Source: Nematopogon swammerdamellus
Lineage: Eukaryota; Arthropoda; Insecta; Lepidoptera; Adelidae
Length of the DNA stretch: 64,000 nucleotides
Direction of reading: 5' to 3'
Assembly (NCBI GenBank): GCA_946902875.1
Contig: OX336336.1
Span: 6,852,545 to 6,916,544, forward strand
In this document: positions 61,511-64,000 of the stretch, in pieces
How the letters are laid out: every line of letters starts with the position of its first letter
How positions within the stretch are numbered: position 1 is the stretch's first letter
Made by a program: the position numbers and the translations under genes
The notes under the pieces: model-generated
Told to the model about the DNA's origin: nothing
Seen by the model: only the letters and a program-made list of their open reading frames with translations
Databases searched by the model: none

Positions 61511-61827
61511 CTACATTTAATTAACCGACTTATACACGGTGTTGCAACCCCAACCGTAAAACCCGAAAGCGGGTGATTCTGTACGTGAAATAGAACAACT
61601 TTTGTTCTACGACTTTTTTATCTGAAGAAAAAAAAATGTTTTTTCTCCATACATTTTGAGAATAGGCATTTAAAATTTGTATGGAAAAAAAAAATTTTTT
61701 TGTTTTAAAAAAATTTTTTTCTTCATACAAGTTGTTTAGTTTCACATATAGAATAACCCCCTTATGTCAGTTAAAAATATTACGGGGGCAACTGCAACAC
61801 CGTGTATATCTCGTTATATATCTAACT
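61511..61827. other. Possible short repeat with inverted ends
   Basis: ACACGGTGTTGCAACCCCAA at about 61535 and GGGGGCAACTGCAACACCGT at about 61783 are inverted relatives, suggesting a MITE of about 270 bp (61535-61804) whose interior is A/T-rich. Confidence 0.5.
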
Positions 61828-62035
61828 ATAGCTTTTGCTCGCAGCTTCGCTCCGCGTTAATTTTTTCTCACAGCTCAGGCCGCCGATGACGTAGCGTTAC
61901 GAATTTAAGTTGAAGCCTAAAAAACCAGCTTGAGAAGTGACAGAATGTAACAGTGAAAACCGTATGTAAATCGATAAAGTGGTTCTTGAGTTATGTACGT
62001 TACACGGTCGCCCTTAGAAACTTCGTTGTATTTAT
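61828..62035 (+). repeat. Dispersed repeat H, third copy
   Basis: CTATAGCTTTTGCTCGCAGC, TCACAGCTCAGGCCGCCGAT and AGAAGTGACAGAATGTAACA. Confidence 0.7.
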
Positions 62036-62368
62036 TTGTTTGTATTAACGATTCGAAGAAACACTATGAGCATGACTACAGAACCAATTAATTATAATCA
62101 GAAGTAGAGCAAGTTAAACAAGCTTTATAGTGTGTTTGTTACACAAGTACTTAGAGTGGCAATAATTACTAGTTTTCCGTCTGATAACACTAACTAACTC
62201 GTAAATTGGGCCCTCTGTGTACAGCAGCCCATGTGTTCGTCATATTGTGACGACCGGCAACCACCTACATGCAATAAAAGGGTATTAACCGTCTCGTCAG
62301 TTTGTCTGTTTGTAATAAATAATATTTAAAATTGCTGACCATATTTTCATTTATAGAATGTGACGTTT

Positions 62369-62462
62369 TTAGGGTTCCGTATTCATACGGACTACGCCGT
62401 CTGTCCGTCCGTCCGTCCGTCTACGTCTAGAGTTGATCTTTTGAACAGTAATAGGTAGTCAA
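62369..62462 (+). repeat. GGTTCCGTA-type element R2, 5' fragment
   Basis: TAGGGTTCCGTATTCATACG, a GTCCGTCC run and GAACAGTAATAGGTAGTCAA. It stops where the next LINE fragment begins. Confidence 0.75.
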
Positions 62463-62710
62463 TTGAAATCACAGAATTTTCGTTTGATACAAATATCCTT
62501 GTGTCGCACTGCAAAGGTGTGGAATACATCCCGCATTTCCCTATTACTACGACCCACTGGTCTTCCCAGCGACTTTAGTCCACCCACCTTCAAGCCGGCC
62601 CTTGAGCCGGCCTGGCACCTCCTCGGCGGTGAAATTGGCTACGTCTGAGGCTCCGACCTCAAGCACAGACACCCGGTTCGGCCGCAATAAAAAATACATA
62701 CAGAAAACAT
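62463..62710 (+). pseudogene. LINE ORF2 C-terminal fragment, family C
   Basis: SLCRTAKVWNTSRISLLLRP, then LPSDFSPPTFKPALEPAWHL and LGGEIGYV stop. This is the CRTAxxWN...F..FK end of a Jockey/CR1-type ORF2, followed by an untranslated region ending GGTTCGGCCGCAATAAAAAA. Confidence 0.75.
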
Positions 62711-62848
62711 GGTATTGTATTGTATTTATTTATCATAAAGTAAAATTTCACACACGTAAAAAAATTATGATTAAGTTACATTTGGTCATTTACATTACTT
62801 GTCAACAGTTTAGATATGTGGGTACAATATTTTTTCAAATAGTCACAC

Positions 62849-62930
62849 ATTATATGGAACGCTCTCCCTGCCCGCATATATCCCCTCAAGTACAGTCTCG
62901 GGTCCTCCTTTCTGTCGACTATAAAGGGGT
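62849..62930 (+). pseudogene. LINE family A scrap
   Basis: TATATGGAACGCTCTCCCTG, CCCGCATATATCCCCTC and AAGTACAGTCTCGGGTCCTC match the LWNALPAHIFPPKYSLGSF region of family A; cut on both sides. Confidence 0.7.
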
Positions 62931-63536
62931 GTTCCGGAATAGTATGGCCGGTTTAACGAAGGCGAGCAGGATGAGTAGGGATGAGGGAAGCGAATTCGTC
63001 AGAGCAGCGGCCGTACTAGTATCGATAAAACAGGCCCAATGAACCAACGTACCTATTGTATGTGCTATTTGTACCCAATTAAATTTATAAGACGTCGTGT
63101 ATGGTCTATGTCTGATCTAGGTCTTTTATAAATGAGTAATTATTATACATAATTTAATTCTTATACATTAATTAATACATTTATTTTATGTCTTTCTTTC
63201 TTTCATGTGTGAAGGAAATATAGCATACTTAGGTCAGAAACCTTTGCCTGAACCCGAAAATGCCGCGGGCGGAGTTATCAGCATTATATTTCTCTCATGG
63301 TTCGTTATGTATGATGGTTGGTAATCTTTGTTCAAATGAATAGTATTTAATGTTAAAATGTTAAACCTTTGTTTAAGTTCTAATCAGAATCAGATTGTAG
63401 AGTGAATAGTCACTGTGACTGGTAGTTTCTTTGTTTTCAAGTTTCGCTAATTCAAGAAGCCGTGAGACTTAATGGTTGGTAAGTGGGTAGGTAGGTAGGT
63501 AGGTATTCACTCTTGCCCATGTCCGTTAGATATTTT
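62931..63536. other. Unassigned
   Basis: A GTAG/GGTA run is at about 63480-63503. No gene, exon or repeat family was recognised. Confidence 0.45.
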
Positions 63537-63930
63537 TAGGGTTCTGTATGTATCCATATGGTATGGTACCCTATTACTAAGCCTACACCGTCTGTCCGTC
63601 CGTCTGTCCGTCAGTCTGTCTGTCCTACCTTTAAAAAGGCAGTATTTTTTGAACCGTAATAGGTAGTCGGTTGAAATGTTCACATAATATGTGTTATTAT
63701 GGCGGATATACTAACAATAAATAATAAAAAAACACAAAAAGTTAAAAATTAAGAGGGGTTAGGGTCCCCATGCAAGAAACGTGTTTTTTCAACGTTTTTT
63801 TTTGTTTTTCCTGTACTTATCGTTAAAACTGTAATACACTTAAGCGTCAAAATTTGGTGTGATTCTAGTGCAAACTCTAAAGTAACACGTTAAATAATAA
63901 TAAAAGACTCGCACTTTACCGTTTTTTTTT
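63537..63930 (+). mobile_element. GGTTCCGTA-type element R2
   Basis: TAGGGTTCTGTATGTATCCA, CCTATTACTAAGCCTACACC, a GTCT/GTCC run, GAACCGTAATAGGTAGTCGG and GGCGGATATACTAACAATAA, ending ACTCGCACTTTACCGTTTTT. Confidence 0.82.
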
Positions 63931-64000
63931 TAGATCGTTGTCATTCTTACCCTTTCATTACATACCTACATACCTACTTACTTACTTCGGCTGGGTTTAT

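Noticed and set aside
62602..63042. Plus-strand 146-codon ORF
   Set aside because: It crosses from a LINE tail through unrelated AT-rich sequence into a LINE A scrap, so it is a chance frame.

Overview
The window looks like a piece of a moth or butterfly (Lepidoptera) nuclear genome. This rests on three things: AT-rich DNA packed with dispersed elements typical of that order (GGTTCCGTA/GTCT-rich elements, TTTTTAACCCCCG elements, elements ending GCGGGCAAAAGCTAGT, Jockey/CR1-like LINEs and a 5S-rRNA-derived SINE); small exons separated by repeat-filled introns; and one recognisable conserved animal gene. There is no bacterial, organellar or viral gene organisation.

The one clear host gene is a plus-strand neuron navigator homologue (vertebrate NAV1/2/3; Drosophila sickie). 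Twelve consecutive internal exons run from 30584 to 45771. Every acceptor has AG, every donor has GT, and the reading phase is continuous through all of them, for about 522 codons. The exons encode the low-complexity Ser/Pro/Gly/His-rich linker and the start of the conserved coiled coil (VHGS... followed by RKLRREL...). The upstream domains and the C-terminal AAA+ ATPase are not in the window. The intron after 45771 appears to run to the right edge, more than 18 kb. A CpG-rich block at 7270-8626 has an Inr-like TCAGT and an exon end reading ATG|gtaaga. It is the best candidate promoter and first exon, and would be joined to the coding exons across a 22 kb intron.

Region by region. 1-7270 is intergenic, with a Harbinger-like relic, a LINE nested in another repeat, and hairpins. 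7270-8626 is the CpG-rich promoter-like block. 8627-30583 is a presumed first intron made of nested repeats; it includes a near-complete minus-strand LINE ORF2 (15654-17510), a 375 bp near-perfect foldback (20031-20405) and 5S SINE copies. 30584-45771 holds the navigator exons; its introns carry LINE fragments, a TTAA-flanked foldback MITE, a degraded duplicate of an exon start, and a tandem array of six extra exon-like copies. 45772-64000 is presumed intron with more repeats, including an 815 bp element with 46 bp terminal inverted repeats and a 9 bp direct flank (49047-49861), and two nearly identical foldback elements (59483-59968 and 60392-60868).

The most unusual structures are the exon-derived tandem array at 44868-45560, the CCACTGGTGG-rich inverted-repeat element at 49047-49861, the pseudo-duplicated exon start at 40240-40490, and the clear nesting order of several mobile elements. 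No rRNA gene, confident tRNA gene, CRISPR array or complete autonomous transposon was found. Exon assignments come from reading the sequence and remembered family motifs, not from database searches.
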